A stretch of DNA of 64,000 bases from Pyxidicoccus sp. MSG2 (GTDB taxonomy: Bacteria > Myxococcota > Myxococcia > Myxococcales > Myxococcaceae): the NCBI RefSeq assembly GCF_026626705.1, contig NZ_JAPNKC010000001.1:2728001-2792000 (forward strand). The letters are read 5' to 3'. This document shows positions 8,326 to 16,239 of the stretch, one piece after another (the stretch's first letter is position 1; every line of letters starts with the position of its first letter). The translations under genes were made by a program, and so were the position numbers. The notes beneath the pieces were generated by a model, which did not search any database, was not told the origin of the DNA, and saw nothing but the letters and a program-made list of their open reading frames with translations.

Positions 8326-9231
8326 ATGACTGACCCTCTCTCGGAAGTCATCGCCCTGCTTCAACCACGAGCCGTCTTCTCGAAAGGCATCAGCGGAGCG
8401 GGCCGCTGGGGTGTTCGCTACTCGGACTTTGGCCAGCCGAGCTTCTGTGCCGTGCTCGAAGGGCGCTGCCGACTCGCTGTCGACGGCCAGCCCGCCCTCA
8501 CGCTCGAGGCGGGCGATTTCGTACTCCTGCCGGCGACGCCGGGTTTCACCATGTCCGGCTTCGAGCCGGTGACACCCGAGCGCATCGACCCCAAGGTGAC
8601 GCCCTCTCCGAAGGGTGAGGTGCGTCACGGTACGCGTGGCGGCCATCCCGACGTGCGCCTGCTCGGCGGTTACTTCGTCTTCGACTCGCCTGACGCGGCC
8701 CTGATGGTGTCGTTGCTCCCGGCCCTGGTGCACGTGCGCGGCGTGGAGCGTCTCTCGGTACTGGTACGACTCGTCGGCGACGAGACGAGCGAGCAGCGAT
8801 CGGGCCGCGACCTCGTGCTCACGCGTCTCGTGGAGCTACTGCTCATCGAGGCGCTGCGGTCGACCTCGAGCGACGACGCACCTCCAGGGCTCCTGCGCGG
8901 TCTGGCGGATGCGCGGCTCGCACCCGCGATACGGCAGATGCACAGTCACCTCGCGCGGCCGTGGACGGTGGCGCAGCTCGCGAAGAGCGCGGCGCTTTCG
9001 CGCTCGGCATTCTTCAATCGCTTTACGCGCACCGTGGGTCTGCCCCCGATGGAGTACCTGCTGGACTGGCGGATGGCCATTGCGAGGGGGCTGCTTCGCC
9101 GCCGGGAGCTTGCCGTCTCCGAGGTCGCCGAGCGCGTCGGGTACAGCTCGGCGAGCACCTTCAGTACGGCGTTCAGCCGGCACGTGGGCCAGTCTCCGGG
9201 CCGCTATGCGCGTGCAAGCCAGGCGGCATAA
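8326..9231 (+). CDS. AraC family regulator (cupin plus HTH), divergent from SDR
   Basis: The N-terminal half (about residues 1-180 of 301) is a cupin-type effector domain of the AraC-binding-like-6 kind, with GRCRLAVDGQPALTLEAGDF and a later GGYFVFDSP block. The C-terminal 100 residues hold the two AraC helix-turn-helix motifs: WTVAQLAKSAALSRSAFFNR and AVSEVAERVGYSSASTFSTA, ending in GQSPGRY. Position and orientation suggest that it controls the divergent short-chain dehydrogenase, which is a common pairing. The sensed compound is unknown. Confidence 0.88.
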   Translation: MTDPLSEVIALLQPRAVFSKGISGAGRWGVRYSDFGQPSFCAVLEGRCRLAVDGQPALTLEAGDFVLLPATPGFTMSGFEPVTPERIDPKVTPSPKGEVRHGTRGGHPDVRLLGGYFVFDSPDAALMVSLLPALVHVRGVERLSVLVRLVGDETSEQRSGRDLVLTRLVELLLIEALRSTSSDDAPPGLLRGLADARLAPAIRQMHSHLARPWTVAQLAKSAALSRSAFFNRFTRTVGLPPMEYLLDWRMAIARGLLRRRELAVSEVAERVGYSSASTFSTAFSRHVGQSPGRYARASQAA

Positions 9232-9369
9232 CTCGCATCGAAGCCGTGGGCCACGCCGGGCTATTGAGATACCCGGCGGTTGCAATCCGTCCGCCTGCGT
9301 CTGTATCAGCGCTTGCCGGGCCGAACGGGCGCGGAGGACGCGCCGGGGAGCTGATAGCCTCGCCGCCCC

Positions 9370-10584
9370 GTGCTCCACCTCGTTGCCAACCTCTTCGTCT
9401 TCCCCGTCCTTCTGGCCCTGTGCTGTGTGGGGCTGCGCCACGGCCTGTCGTGGAGCTCGCTCGTCAATGCGACCCTCTTCCCTGCGCTGATGCTGGCGAG
9501 CGTCGCGGTGCACGAAGCAGGGCATGCCCTCGCGGCCCGCGCGGTGGGGCTCACGGTGCTCCGTATCGAGCTCGGTATGGGACGCCGCGTCTGGCGCGGG
9601 CGGCTGGGGCGGACGGACGTGGTGCTGAACGCCTTCCCCGTGCTCGGGCTGACCTTTTGCGGCGCGGCGTCGGAGCGCGCGCTGCGCACCCGCTTCTGGT
9701 TCCTGGTCGCCGGAGGCCCGGCCATCACCGCGGCACTGGTGGTGCTCCTGTGGCCGCCGACCTCCTCCCCCTGGCAGGTCGTGCTGCCACTCGAGGCGTT
9801 CGCGCACAGGATTGCGCCCCGCGAGTTGCTCGTGTTCTTCAACCTGTGGCTCCTCGCCTTCAACCTGCTGCCCGTGCCGCTTCTCGTGCGGAATCTGGGC
9901 ATGGTCAACGACGGCACCCGGCTGCTCACCATCCCGTTCTCGCGCCAGGACGAGGCCCGAGACCTGCTCGACTCGGCGGTGCTCCTCGATGCGACCGAGC
10001 GCGTCGAGCGGCGGGACTTCGCCGGCGCGCGCGAGCGCCTGGACGAAGCGCTTGCGAGACGCCCCGCGTCCGTCCACCTGCGCAACGTGCTCGGCACGGT
10101 CCAGCTCGCCGAGGGGGAGCACGCCGAGGCGCGCACCACCTTCCTCGGTCTCTTACGGGACGTGTCCCCCAAGACGCTGTCCTTCTGGTTCATCCGCAAC
10201 AACGTGGCCTGGACGGACTTCCTCCTGCGCCGGGAGGAGCTGCGCGCGGAAGCGGACGAGCACTCGGCCGCGGCGTACGCGCGGCTCAAGAACGTCCCCG
10301 CGATCGTGGGCACGCGGGGCGCCGTCCTCGTCTGGCTGGACCGCTCCGCCGAGGCGGTGCCCCTCCTCGAGCGAGCCTTCGTCGCCACCGGCGCACCTCC
10401 GAACCGCGCGAACGTCGCCTGCACCCTGGTGCTGGGCTTCACGCGGCTGGGCGACCGTGAAAGGGCTGCACGCTGGCTCGCCCGCGCCGAAGAGAACGAC
10501 CCGCACTGTGCCCTCCTCAGCGAGGCCCGCGCCGCGCTCGCCCCTCCCCTCACGGCTCCCACCGGCCCGGCCGCAATCGCCTGA
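9370..10584 (+). CDS. M50/site-2-protease-like membrane protein with TPR-like C-terminus
   Basis: The 404-residue protein starts at a GTG (9370). Several hydrophobic segments fill the first 200 residues. The zinc-binding motif HEAGH lies in a membrane segment at residues 48-52. A second motif, FNLLPVPLL with ND at about 180-181, corresponds to the third zinc ligand region of M50 peptidases. The C-terminal half is soluble and helical with TPR-like repeats (for example ATERVERRDFAGARERLDEA). M50 proteases cleave membrane-embedded substrates; the TPR part could recruit a partner. A purely structural role is possible, because many M50-like proteins have no known substrate. Confidence 0.8.
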   Translation: MLHLVANLFVFPVLLALCCVGLRHGLSWSSLVNATLFPALMLASVAVHEAGHALAARAVGLTVLRIELGMGRRVWRGRLGRTDVVLNAFPVLGLTFCGAASERALRTRFWFLVAGGPAITAALVVLLWPPTSSPWQVVLPLEAFAHRIAPRELLVFFNLWLLAFNLLPVPLLVRNLGMVNDGTRLLTIPFSRQDEARDLLDSAVLLDATERVERRDFAGARERLDEALARRPASVHLRNVLGTVQLAEGEHAEARTTFLGLLRDVSPKTLSFWFIRNNVAWTDFLLRREELRAEADEHSAAAYARLKNVPAIVGTRGAVLVWLDRSAEAVPLLERAFVATGAPPNRANVACTLVLGFTRLGDRERAARWLARAEENDPHCALLSEARAALAPPLTAPTGPAAIA

Positions 10585-10599
10585 GCGCTGCCGGGCGCG

Positions 10600-10614
10600 G
10601 CTCGAGCTTCGAGC
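10600..10614. terminator. Short inverted repeat between convergent genes
   Basis: GCTCGA-GCT-TCGAGC forms a 6-bp stem with a 3-base loop, placed between the stop of the M50-like gene and the stop of the facing old yellow enzyme gene. No U tract is present, so the terminator role is only a positional inference. Confidence 0.3.
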
Positions 10615-10632
10615 TCACTGCCCTTCGAGCAA

Positions 10633-11721
10633 CTAGCGCAGCGTCGGGTAGTCCGTGTAGCCCTTCTCCTCGCCGGTGAAGAAGGTGGAGGCGTCCACCG
10701 GGTTGAGGGGAGCCTCGTGCCGGAAGCGCTCCGGCAGGTCCGGGTTGGCGAGGAACGGCACGCCGTAGGCCACGAGATCCGCCTCGCCCAGGGCAATCGC
10801 CGCCTCGCCGGTCTGCGCTTCGTAGCCACCGTTGACGATGAACGCTCCCTGGAACGCCTTGCGCAGCAGCGGGGAGATGCGCTGCTCCGGGCTCGGCACT
10901 CCCTTGCCCGACACGGCCTCGGTCACGTGCAGATAGCCGAGCCCCAACCGGCTCAGCTCGCGCGCCATATAGGTGAACGTCTCGGCCGGCGTGGAATCCG
11001 ACACGCCTGCGTAGGGAAACGATTGCGGCGAGAGCCGGTACCCCACCCGCTCCGCGCCCCAGACGCCCACCACCGCCCGCGCCACCTCCAGCGGGAAACG
11101 AGCCCGGTTCTCGATGCTGCCGCCATACGCATCCGTGCGCTGGTTGGAGCCATCCCGCAGGAACTGATCCAGCAGGTAGCCGTTGCTGCCGTGCAGCTCG
11201 ACGCCATCGAAGCCCGCCTCCCGGGCGTTCTCGGCCGCGCGCCGGAACTGCTCGACGACGCCGGGCAGTTCCTCAATCTCCAGCGCTCGCGGCGTCACGA
11301 CGCGCTTCTTGCCCTGGAACGTGAAGACCTCCCCTTCGTACCCGAGCGCCGAGGGAGCCACCGGCAAGCGGCCGTCATGGAAATCCGGGTGCGAGACACG
11401 CCCCACGTGCCACAGCTGCGCGAAGATGATTCCGCCCGCCGCGTGGACGGCCTCCGTCACCTTCCTCCAGCCCGCCACCTGCTCGGGCGAGTGCACGCCA
11501 GGCGTGCGGATGTACCCCACCCCCTGAGGGCTGACCTGGGTGGCCTCGGTGATGAGGAGCCCCGCGGAGGCGCGCTGCGTGTAGTAGGGCGCCGCCAGGG
11601 GGTTGGGCACATTGCCGTCGACCAGCGCCCGGCTGCGCGTCATGGGCGCCATCACCATCCGGTTCTTCAGTTCGAGACGGCCGAGACGAAAGGGAGACAG
11701 CAGCTTCGAGGTGTTTGGCAT
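10633..11721 (-). CDS. Alkene reductase (old yellow enzyme family, NemA-like)
   Basis: The 362-residue sequence is colinear with FMN-dependent old yellow enzymes: LLSPFRLGRLELKNRMVMAP at the start, QLWHVGRVSHP near 102-112, and HGSNGYLLDQF with the substrate-binding His177 and Asn180. Such enzymes reduce activated C=C bonds of enones, and related members reduce nitro-esters and N-ethylmaleimide using NAD(P)H. The gene faces an AraC regulator over only 34 bases, so the two promoters must overlap. Roles in quinone or electrophile detoxification are typical but not proven here. Confidence 0.92.
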   Translation of the reverse strand: MPNTSKLLSPFRLGRLELKNRMVMAPMTRSRALVDGNVPNPLAAPYYTQRASAGLLITEATQVSPQGVGYIRTPGVHSPEQVAGWRKVTEAVHAAGGIIFAQLWHVGRVSHPDFHDGRLPVAPSALGYEGEVFTFQGKKRVVTPRALEIEELPGVVEQFRRAAENAREAGFDGVELHGSNGYLLDQFLRDGSNQRTDAYGGSIENRARFPLEVARAVVGVWGAERVGYRLSPQSFPYAGVSDSTPAETFTYMARELSRLGLGYLHVTEAVSGKGVPSPEQRISPLLRKAFQGAFIVNGGYEAQTGEAAIALGEADLVAYGVPFLANPDLPERFRHEAPLNPVDASTFFTGEEKGYTDYPTLR

Positions 11722-11755
11722 GGCCAGGGAATGTCGAGGCCGCTATGGACGCGCC

Positions 11756-12790
11756 ATGTCACCCAGTCCAAAAGAATTTGCAGGGCGTCCAGAGCCGCAG
11801 GACGAGCAGGGCTCGGATGTCCTCGCCGACGTGCTGGACACGATGCGCCTGTCGACCGTCATGTATGGCCGCTTGGAGCTGTGTGCGCCCTGGGGAATCC
11901 GGTTTTGCGAGAGGCCTGACGCGCACATCATCCTGCTCGCGCGCGGAAGCGCTCGCCTGGAAGTCGAGGGAATGGAGGGAGCGGTCACCCTGTCTGCCGG
12001 AGACCTGGCCCTGCTTCCGCACGGCGGAGGGCACACGCTCCGCGACGCGGAAGGAAGTCCGCTCCACATCCTGGAGCAGGGCGAATGCAAGCGAACCCGG
12101 GGGAGAGGGCCGATACGGCTCGGAGGCGATGGCGAACGCACCACCCTGGTCGCCGGTTCCTTCCGGCTCGGCGCCGCGCCGCGCACGCTGCTGTTCGAGC
12201 GGCTCCCGCGCCTCGTCCACGTCGCCGCGGATGATCCGGCGATAGCCCCGTCGCTGGCGTCGACCGCTCAACTGCTCATCACCGAGAGTGCCTCGTCCAG
12301 CCCGGGGGCGACCGTCGTCATGAGCCGGCTCGCGGACATCCTGCTCGTGCAGGCCCTGCGGGCGCACATCGCGACAGGTCAGTGCCGGGAGCATGGGCTG
12401 TGCGCGCTCACGGATCCCCAGATTGGAAAGGCCCTCTCGCTCATCCACGAGAGCCCCGCCGACCCCTGGACCGTCGAGAGCCTCGCATCGGCCGTCGCCC
12501 TCTCACGCTCCGGCTTTGCCGCCCGCTTCACCGCGCTCGTCGGAAAGCCCCCCTTGGAGTACCTCGCGCGGTGGCGGATGACGAAGGCCGCCCAGCTCCT
12601 TCGAGAGAGCGAGACTCCGTTGAGCGAGCTCGCGGCGGTCATCGGCTACCAGAGCGAGGCCTCGTTCAATCGGGCCTTCAAACGCTGGGGAGGGAGCGCC
12701 CCGGGAGCGTACCGGCGCGAACATCGCCGGGGAGGAGTCAGGAGCGTCCCCGCCGCCGAAGCCCTGCCCGCCAAGGCACCCTCGAGGTAA
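11756..12790 (+). CDS. AraC family regulator, divergent from old yellow enzyme
   Basis: The 344-residue product has a cupin effector domain (about residues 25-200; MYGRLELCAPWGIRF and LEVEGMEGAVTLSAGDLALL) and a C-terminal AraC DNA-binding domain with WTVESLASAVALSRSGFAAR and PLSELAAVIGYQSEASFNRA. I chose the ATG at 11756 because upstream in-frame starts would run into the old yellow enzyme start region; an ATG at 11720 is an alternative. It very likely regulates the neighbouring reductase. A basic, low-complexity tail follows the HTH. Confidence 0.85.
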   Translation: MSPSPKEFAGRPEPQDEQGSDVLADVLDTMRLSTVMYGRLELCAPWGIRFCERPDAHIILLARGSARLEVEGMEGAVTLSAGDLALLPHGGGHTLRDAEGSPLHILEQGECKRTRGRGPIRLGGDGERTTLVAGSFRLGAAPRTLLFERLPRLVHVAADDPAIAPSLASTAQLLITESASSSPGATVVMSRLADILLVQALRAHIATGQCREHGLCALTDPQIGKALSLIHESPADPWTVESLASAVALSRSGFAARFTALVGKPPLEYLARWRMTKAAQLLRESETPLSELAAVIGYQSEASFNRAFKRWGGSAPGAYRREHRRGGVRSVPAAEALPAKAPSR

Positions 12791-12916
12791 TCGTTCCCTT
12801 ACCGATGCAACAGGGGTGCACCTGCATTCAGAGCGGGCAGGCCAGATTCTGGCCGCGTTAGAATGACCTGCTTCGTCCTTCGTGGTCGAAGTCACCGCAC
12901 TCCTGGAGTGAACGCA

Positions 12917-13444
12917 ATGGCCGGCAAGACGCCCAAGAAGTCGGCGAAGGTCGCAAAGAAGGCCGCGGCGAAGAAACCGCTGGCGCGGCAGGCGGTGCCC
13001 AAAGCCACCGCCACCAGGGGCAAAGGCCACGCGGTGGCCGCAAAGCCGCGCCTCCTCTCTGGCGGCAATCCCCAGATCGCGAAAGGTTACGGCGACGCCC
13101 CCGTGCAGGCCTACATCGCGGCCATGCCGGGCTGGAAACGCGACGTCGGGCGCCGCCTCGACGCGCTCATCGCGCGCACCGTCCCCGGCGTACACAAGGC
13201 GGTCAAATGGAACACGCCGCTGTACGGAATCGAGGACCAGGGCTGGTTCCTCGGCATCCATTGCTTCACGAAGTACGTCAAGGTGACGTTCTTCCGTGGC
13301 ATGTCGCTGCGTCCTGTCCCTCCCGGCGAGTCCAAGAGCCAGGACACGCGCTACCTCGACATCCACGAGGACGACCCGCTCGACGAAGCTCAGTTCGCCG
13401 CTTGGGTGAAGCAAGCCAGCCAATTGCCCGGCGAACGAATGTGA
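12917..13444 (+). CDS. DUF1801-like protein with lysine/alanine-rich N-terminal tail
   Basis: The 175-residue product has two parts. The first 45 residues are a lysine/alanine-rich tail (GKTPKKSAKVAKKAAAKKP) like those of histone H1-type proteins. The remainder fits DUF1801: Y-x-x-x-MPGWKRDVGRRLDALI, then VKWNTPLYGIEDQGWFLGI and a KVTFFRG strand. The domain's function is unknown. The tail could bind DNA or another polyanion, but that is only an inference. The gene ends 13 bases before an AraC gene on the same strand, so they probably share a transcript. Confidence 0.8.
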   Translation: MAGKTPKKSAKVAKKAAAKKPLARQAVPKATATRGKGHAVAAKPRLLSGGNPQIAKGYGDAPVQAYIAAMPGWKRDVGRRLDALIARTVPGVHKAVKWNTPLYGIEDQGWFLGIHCFTKYVKVTFFRGMSLRPVPPGESKSQDTRYLDIHEDDPLDEAQFAAWVKQASQLPGERM

Positions 13445-13457
13445 GCGGTGCCTGGTC

Positions 13458-14270
13458 ATGACCCACGCGTTCTACCGACCCAAGGCGCCTCTCGACGCGC
13501 TCGTGGACTACTTCTGGGTGTCCGGCAACTACGTCGCGCAGGCGCCGCGCGAACGGGTGCTGCCGTCGGGCTCGCAGGCCCTCGTCGTCCATCTCGGTGA
13601 GACCCCGGTGCGCGTCTACTCCGGCGAGCACACGACCGAGGCCGCCGACGCCCCCGGCGCGCTCTTGTGCGGCGCGCGAAGCAGCCCGCTGATCATCGGC
13701 ACCACGCTGGGCCCGACCGTCGGCGTCCACTTCAAGCCCGGTGGCGCGCACCCCTTCTTCGGCGTGCCCGCCAACGCAGTCGCGGAGCAGACCGTGGCGC
13801 TGGATGCGCTGTGGGGCGCATCGGCTCACTCGCTGCGCGAACGGTTGATGGAGACGTCCTCGCCGCTCGAGCGAGTGCAACTGCTGGAAGAGTACCTCCT
13901 GCACCGACTGCGCCGCTCCTTCGAGCCGGGTCCCGCGCTTCGTGCATCGCTGGAAGCGTTCGAGGAACCCGACCTCACGTCGGTCGCTGAAGTCAATCGC
14001 CGGACGGGGCTCTCGCCGAAGCGTCTCCTGGCCCTGTTTCGCGAGGAGGTCGGCCTGAGTCCGAAGACGTTCTGGCGTGTCCGACGGTTTCGAGCGGCGC
14101 TACGCGACCTCGATCTGGGCTCCTTGCGTGGCGCCGCGCTGGCCGCCGAGCACGGCTACTGCGACCAGGCTCACTTCCTTCGCGAGTTCCGGTCGCTCGC
14201 CGGCTCGAGCCCGCGCGAATACCTCGCGGCGCGCGTCGCGGACACCGACCACGTCTCGGTCTACGGGTAA
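13458..14270 (+). CDS. AraC family regulator (DUF6597-like N-terminus)
   Basis: The 270-residue protein carries an N-terminal domain typical of a second AraC subfamily (PLDALVDYFWVSG, then the block GTTLGPTVGVHFKPGGAHPF). The C-terminal HTH pair follows: LTSVAEVNRRTGLSPKRLLA and LRGAALAAEHGYCDQAHFLR, with the SSPREYL end. It lies 13 bases downstream of the DUF1801-like gene and 163 bases upstream of the ABC exporter pair on the same strand. It may act on either, but no operator is obvious. Confidence 0.85.
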   Translation: MTHAFYRPKAPLDALVDYFWVSGNYVAQAPRERVLPSGSQALVVHLGETPVRVYSGEHTTEAADAPGALLCGARSSPLIIGTTLGPTVGVHFKPGGAHPFFGVPANAVAEQTVALDALWGASAHSLRERLMETSSPLERVQLLEEYLLHRLRRSFEPGPALRASLEAFEEPDLTSVAEVNRRTGLSPKRLLALFREEVGLSPKTFWRVRRFRAALRDLDLGSLRGAALAAEHGYCDQAHFLREFRSLAGSSPREYLAARVADTDHVSVYG

Positions 14271-14433
14271 AAAGATCCAATCCACGGTTCCTGTCCCAGG
14301 GTTTCCTTGGCGACATGGAACCTGGTGAACGCTCCCCGCAACGCGCGTCGGCAGGCCCGGCATTGACGGAAAGGTCGAGCCACGGGCGCGTCATACGACT
14401 GCTTCGCATCATCACCTACAGAGGGAGGCGGGC

Positions 14434-16239
14434 ATGAGTGCCGACTCCTCCACCGCGCGGGCCGAGGACCGCTCGCTCTCGGGCCTCGGGGCGCTCCTCG
14501 GGCTGCAGGGGCCGCTCGTCGCCGGAGCCGCGCTCTCGTCGACGTTGGCAGCGGCCCTCGCGCTGGTGCCGTTCTTCGTCGTCGCGCGCATGGCCACCTC
14601 CATCTACGCAACGCCGCCGGACCTCGACGCGGTTCGAGCACTCGCCCTCGTCGCCGCGGGCGCGCTCGCGTTGCGCTACGTCCTCGTCGCCGCCGCGAAC
14701 ATGCTGGCGCACGTCGCCGCGTACCGAATCCTTCATGAGCTGCGCCTGCGGCTCGCGAAGAAGCTCGGCGCCGTTCCGCTCTCGTTCTTCAGCCGGCGTG
14801 GCGCCGGGGAGCTGAAGAAGACGCTGATGGACGACGTGAACCAGATCGAGGCGTTCGTCGCCCATCACTTTCCGGATGCGGTCACCGCGCTCGTCGTCCC
14901 GCTCGCGACGGCCGTCGCCCTTCTGTGGGTCGACTGGCGCATGGCCCTCGCCAGCGTCGTGATGGCGCCGCTCGCCGTCGTGGCGATGGCTGTCGCCATG
15001 CGCGACGTCGGCAAGGCGCATCAGCAGTGGAATGAAATCCAGAGCCGGATGAACAGCTCGCTGCTCGAATACCTGCGGGGCATCCACGTCATCAAGACCT
15101 TCGGCCTGTCCGCGCAGCGCTTCGGCGACCTCTCGCGCTCCATCGAAGAGGGGCTCGCGTGGATGGAGGGGTTCATGCGCACCAACGGCCGTGGCTACGG
15201 CTCGTTCGGCGCGCTCATCGGCTCGAGCCTCGTCGTCCTCGTGCCCATGGGCGGCTGGCTCTACACGCGCGGCACGCTCTCGCTCGAGTCGCTCGTGCTC
15301 TTCCTCGTGCTCGGGCCTCAGCTCCTCATGTCGATGATGCGGCTGATGTTCGCGTGGGGAAACGTCGACCGCATCCAGGCGGGCAACGCTCGCATCCAGG
15401 CCATCCTCGCCGCGCCGGACCTCGAGACTCCCGCGAGCGCCGCACGGCCCGCGCACGATGGCGTCGCGTTCCGTGGCGTCGGCTTCCGTTACGAGGACGG
15501 AGGACCCGAGGTCCTCCACGACGTCTCCTTCGAAGCGCCAGCGGGCAGGGTCACCGCGCTGGTCGGCCCCTCGGGCGCGGGCAAGACGACGCTCGTGCGG
15601 CTCGTGCCCCGCTTATGGGAGGCGACGAACGGCGCGGTCGAGCTCGGCGGCGTCGACGTGCGCACGCTCCCGCTCGACGAGCTGCTCTCGCACATCTCGA
15701 TGGTGTTCCAGGACGTGTTCCTCTTTCACGGCACCATTCACGAGAACCTGCGTCTGGCCCGGCCCGAGGCCACCGATGCGCAGATCGATGCCGCGTGTCG
15801 CGCCGCGCGTGCGTACGACTTCATCCAGGCGCTCCCCAGGAAGTACGACACGCTGCTCGGTGAGCGCGGCGCACGCCTCTCGGGGGGCGAGAAGCAGCGC
15901 CTGTCCATTGCGCGCGCGCTCCTCAAGGACGCGCCAGTGCTGCTGCTCGACGAGGCGACGGCTTTCGCCGACCCCGAGAACGAAGCGCGCATCCAGGAAG
16001 CGCTCTCCGAGCTGTGCGCGGGGCGGACGGTGCTCGTCGTCGCGCACCGGCTGTCGACGATTGCCACCGCCGACCACATCGTCGTCATCGACGGAGGCCG
16101 CGTGAACGACCAGGGTACGCACGACGAGCTGCTCGCGCGCTGCGCGTTGTACCAACGTCTCTGGCGCAGCCACACCGAAGCACTCGACTGGTCGCTAGGC
16201 GACCCGGGCACGGCCGCCAGCGCGCAGGAGGTGGCGTGA
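14434..16239 (+). CDS. ABC exporter half-transporter (permease-ATPase fusion), first of a pair
   Basis: The 601-residue protein has an N-terminal six-helix transmembrane domain (about residues 15-320) and a C-terminal ATPase domain. Walker A is GPSGAGKTT at residues 378-386, the signature is LSGGEKQR, Walker B is VLLLDEATAF, and the switch histidine lies in VVAHRLST. A GAGGGAGG-like ribosome site precedes the ATG at 14434. The next gene begins on the last base of this stop (TGATG), so the two subunits are probably made together as a heterodimer. The pair resembles the IrtAB/YbtPQ type linked to siderophores, but substrates of such exporters cannot be read from sequence. Confidence 0.9.
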   Translation: MSADSSTARAEDRSLSGLGALLGLQGPLVAGAALSSTLAAALALVPFFVVARMATSIYATPPDLDAVRALALVAAGALALRYVLVAAANMLAHVAAYRILHELRLRLAKKLGAVPLSFFSRRGAGELKKTLMDDVNQIEAFVAHHFPDAVTALVVPLATAVALLWVDWRMALASVVMAPLAVVAMAVAMRDVGKAHQQWNEIQSRMNSSLLEYLRGIHVIKTFGLSAQRFGDLSRSIEEGLAWMEGFMRTNGRGYGSFGALIGSSLVVLVPMGGWLYTRGTLSLESLVLFLVLGPQLLMSMMRLMFAWGNVDRIQAGNARIQAILAAPDLETPASAARPAHDGVAFRGVGFRYEDGGPEVLHDVSFEAPAGRVTALVGPSGAGKTTLVRLVPRLWEATNGAVELGGVDVRTLPLDELLSHISMVFQDVFLFHGTIHENLRLARPEATDAQIDAACRAARAYDFIQALPRKYDTLLGERGARLSGGEKQRLSIARALLKDAPVLLLDEATAFADPENEARIQEALSELCAGRTVLVVAHRLSTIATADHIVVIDGGRVNDQGTHDELLARCALYQRLWRSHTEALDWSLGDPGTAASAQEVA

